DNA from: Gammaproteobacteria bacterium
GTDB taxonomy: Bacteria; Pseudomonadota; Gammaproteobacteria; Steroidobacterales; Steroidobacteraceae
Direction: 5' to 3'
NCBI GenBank assembly: GCA_025359205.1
Contig: JANYHD010000020.1
Coordinates: forward strand, 1-64,000
DNA: 64,000 nt
This document shows positions 62,208 through 64,000 of the stretch, piece by piece. How positions within the stretch are numbered: position 1 is the stretch's first letter; each line of letters opens with the position of its first letter. A program made the position numbers and the translations under genes. The notes under the pieces were generated by a model, which was not told the origin of the DNA, ran no database searches, and saw only the letters and a program-made list of their open reading frames with translations.

Positions 62208-63559
62208 GCACGCTCAATTGCTTCAAGGCCTACGACGTCCGCGGACGCATACCCACGGAACTCAACGAAACGCTGGCCTACCAGATCGGCCAGGCCTACG
62301 CCGCGTTCGTCAAGCCGGGAAACGTGGCCGTGGGCCGCGACATCCGCGCGACCAGCCAGACGCTGGCCACAGCGCTGATCCGTGGCCTCAACGATTCGGG
62401 CGTCAGCGTCACCGATATCGGACTGTGCGGCACGGAAGGCGTCTACTTCGCAACCTTCGCCGAGCGGCTCGATGGCGGCATCATGGTGACCGCAAGCCAC
62501 AATCCTCCGGATTACAACGGCATGAAATTCGTGCGCGAGGAGAGCCGGCCGATCAGCGCCGACACGGGTCTGATGGACATGCGCACGCTGATCGAGGGCG
62601 GGCGGCTTCCGCCGCGCGCCGCGCAGGCCGGCACTGCGCACGCGCTCGACATCAATGCCAAGTATCTCGAGCACCTGCTCGGCTACGTCAAGGGTGCGAA
62701 GCTGCGGCGCCTCAAGGTGGTCTGCAATGCCGGCAACGGCGGCGCAGGGCTGGTCGTTGACCGGCTCGAGCCGCACCTGCCCTTCGAGTTCATCAAGGTG
62801 CACCACAACCCGGACAGCAGCTTTCCAAATGGCGTGCCCAACCCGATGATCGAGGCCAACCGCAACAGCACCATCGAAGCCATGCGCAAGAGCGGCGCCG
62901 ACATCGGCATTGCCTGGGACGGAGACTTCGATCGCTGCTTTTTCTTCGACGAGCACGGTGGCTTCGTCGAGGGTTACTACCTTGTGGGCCTGCTGGCCGA
63001 GGCCTTCCTGAAGCGCTATCCGGGCTCGCGCATCGTCCACGACCCGCGCCTGACCTGGAACACGATCGACATCGTGAAGAAATTCGGCGGCGAGGCGGTG
63101 TTGTGCCGCTCCGGCCACGCCTTCATCAAGCAGCGCATGCGCGAGGTCGACGCCGTGTACGGTGGCGAGATGAGCGCCCATCACTACTTCCGTGAGTTCG
63201 CGTATTGCGACAGCGGCATGATTCCCTGGCTGCTGGTGCTGGCCGTGATCTGCGAAACCGGCAAGTCGCTGGGCCAGCTGGTGGGCGAGCGCCAGCGGCT
63301 GTTCCCGGCGAGCGGGGAAATCAACCGCGAGATCGCCGACGCCAGGGCGGTGACCGCCCGCGTCCAGCAGCACTACGCGCGCTCGGCCCTGGCGGTGGAT
63401 CACACCGATGGACTGTCGATGGAATTCGAGCAGTGGCGGCTGAACCTGCGCGGCTCGAACACCGAGCCGCTGGTGCGTCTCAACGTCGAGTCGCGCGGCA
63501 GCGAAGCGCTGATGCGCGAGAAGACCGCGGAAGTCCTGCAGCTGATGGCGAGTACGTGA
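62204..63559 (+). CDS. manB: Phosphomannomutase (CpsG/ManB type)
   Basis: The protein has 451 residues of the alpha-D-phosphohexomutase family. The phosphoserine loop is T-A-S-H-N-P-P (about 99-105), the metal site D-G-D-F-D-R-C-F and the sugar-binding loop G-G-E-M-S-A-H-H. It converts mannose 6-phosphate to mannose 1-phosphate for ManC. A C-terminal phosphate-binding R-G-S-N-T-E-P segment is present. The next gene starts 10 bp after its stop. Confidence 0.96.
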   Translation: MSTLNCFKAYDVRGRIPTELNETLAYQIGQAYAAFVKPGNVAVGRDIRATSQTLATALIRGLNDSGVSVTDIGLCGTEGVYFATFAERLDGGIMVTASHNPPDYNGMKFVREESRPISADTGLMDMRTLIEGGRLPPRAAQAGTAHALDINAKYLEHLLGYVKGAKLRRLKVVCNAGNGGAGLVVDRLEPHLPFEFIKVHHNPDSSFPNGVPNPMIEANRNSTIEAMRKSGADIGIAWDGDFDRCFFFDEHGGFVEGYYLVGLLAEAFLKRYPGSRIVHDPRLTWNTIDIVKKFGGEAVLCRSGHAFIKQRMREVDAVYGGEMSAHHYFREFAYCDSGMIPWLLVLAVICETGKSLGQLVGERQRLFPASGEINREIADARAVTARVQQHYARSALAVDHTDGLSMEFEQWRLNLRGSNTEPLVRLNVESRGSEALMREKTAEVLQLMAST

Positions 63560-63569
63560 AGGCGGGTGC

Positions 63570-64000
63570 ATGAAGCCGGGCGACGGCGCCACCAGCGAGG
63601 CTCGCAGGGCCGCGATCAAGGCGCTGCTGGGCCGCCGCTCGGTGCCGGCGCAATGCCTCACCGCGCCGGGTCCCGACGCGGCTCAGATTGCCACGGCGCT
63701 GGATGTCGCGCTGCGGGCGCCGGACCATGGCCGCATGCAGCCCTGGCGCTTCCGGATTATACGCGGGGCGGCGCGCGCGAAGTTCTCGGAGGCGCTGGTG
63801 GCCGCGGCGCGGGTACGCGAACCGTCACTGGCGGCGGCACAGCTGGAGAAGCTGCGCGCGCGTCCGCTGCAGGTGCCGCTCGTGATCGCCGCCAGCGCGC
63901 GGCTGCGTGACAACCCCAAGGTGCCACACATCGAGCAGCTGCTCAGTACGGGCGCGGCGGTCATGAACCTGCTGAATGCGTTTCATGTACAGGGCTATGG
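63570..64000 (+). CDS. YdjA-like nitroreductase family protein, N-terminal part (cut by window edge)
   Basis: 143 codons are visible before the right edge. FMN-binding features of the NfsB/YdjA group are clear: L-G-R-R-S-V near residue 21, A-L-R-A-P-D-H-G-R-M-Q-P-W-R-F (about 48-62), and K-V-P-H-I-E-Q-L-L-S-T-G-A-A-V-M-N-L. YdjA proteins are small FMN-dependent nitro- or enone reductases. GAAGG lies about 8 bp before the ATG at 63570. Confidence 0.85.
   Translation, partial: MKPGDGATSEARRAAIKALLGRRSVPAQCLTAPGPDAAQIATALDVALRAPDHGRMQPWRFRIIRGAARAKFSEALVAAARVREPSLAAAQLEKLRARPLQVPLVIAASARLRDNPKVPHIEQLLSTGAAVMNLLNAFHVQGY

Overview
The window is high-GC, gene-dense DNA from a free-living, probably aerobic gammaproteobacterium. 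The order ruvC-ruvA-ruvB-ybgC-tolQ-tolR-tolA-tolB-pal-cpoB-queE-queC is typical of Gammaproteobacteria. Long TonB-dependent receptors of the Xanthomonas/Caulobacter type, an Entner-Doudoroff locus with a HexR-like regulator, a tripartite TRAP importer and a RelA-type (p)ppGpp synthetase point towards Nevskiales/Steroidobacteraceae or Xanthomonadales relatives. The genus cannot be fixed from sequence alone.

Layout, left to right. 1-424: edge of an integrated element, with the N-terminus of a tyrosine integrase (running off the left end) and the 3' fragment of a tRNA-Arg(CCU) gene as its attachment site. 0.5-3.7 kb: aldehyde dehydrogenase plus a secreted D-aminoacylase-like amidohydrolase. 3.8-11.6 kb: small outer-membrane barrel, then a TatT-TatP-TatQM TRAP importer and a 1082-residue STAND/BTAD activator. 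11.6-13.6 kb: MAPEG protein, PEBP protein, DMT permease. 13.7-24.3 kb: an amino-sugar (probably N-acetylgalactosamine) locus: TonB receptor, DeoR regulator, AgaZ-like and AgaS-like proteins, BadF-type kinase, secreted amidohydrolase and a GH36 glycosidase.

24.4-30.1 kb: sucA-sucB-lpdA, the 2-oxoglutarate dehydrogenase complex. 30.0-32.1 kb: relA on the other strand. 32.1-40.8 kb: one long tightly packed run for Holliday-junction resolution (ruvCAB), Tol-Pal envelope integrity and queuosine synthesis (queE, queC). 40.9-48.3 kb: an AruI-AruH-like arginine transaminase pair, translationally coupled to a TPR sulfotransferase, followed by a TonB receptor, a terminator and tRNA-Lys(UUU). 48.5-55.7 kb: an APC amino-acid permease, then the divergent Entner-Doudoroff locus eda-edd / zwf-pgl-hexR with a HexR-type palindrome between the two arms. 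55.7-64 kb: quinone oxidoreductase, then nucleotide-sugar genes (fcl, gmd, ugd, manC, manB) for GDP-mannose, GDP-L-fucose and UDP-glucuronate, an OmpA-like protein, and the start of a YdjA-like nitroreductase.

Most of the window is well-known housekeeping. The strongest new signal is regulatory: in the 239-bp gap between the TonB receptor and deoR (16663-16901), two 18-bp GAAAC-N8-GTTTC palindromes lie at the same distance after the -10 boxes of two divergent promoters, and so look like matched operators for the DeoR protein. Other points of interest are the element/tRNA boundary, the HexR operator over the zwf start site, a D-aminoacylase relative lacking the HxH metal motif, and the coupling of arginine catabolism to a sulfotransferase. 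No CRISPR array, insertion sequence, rRNA or defence system was seen.
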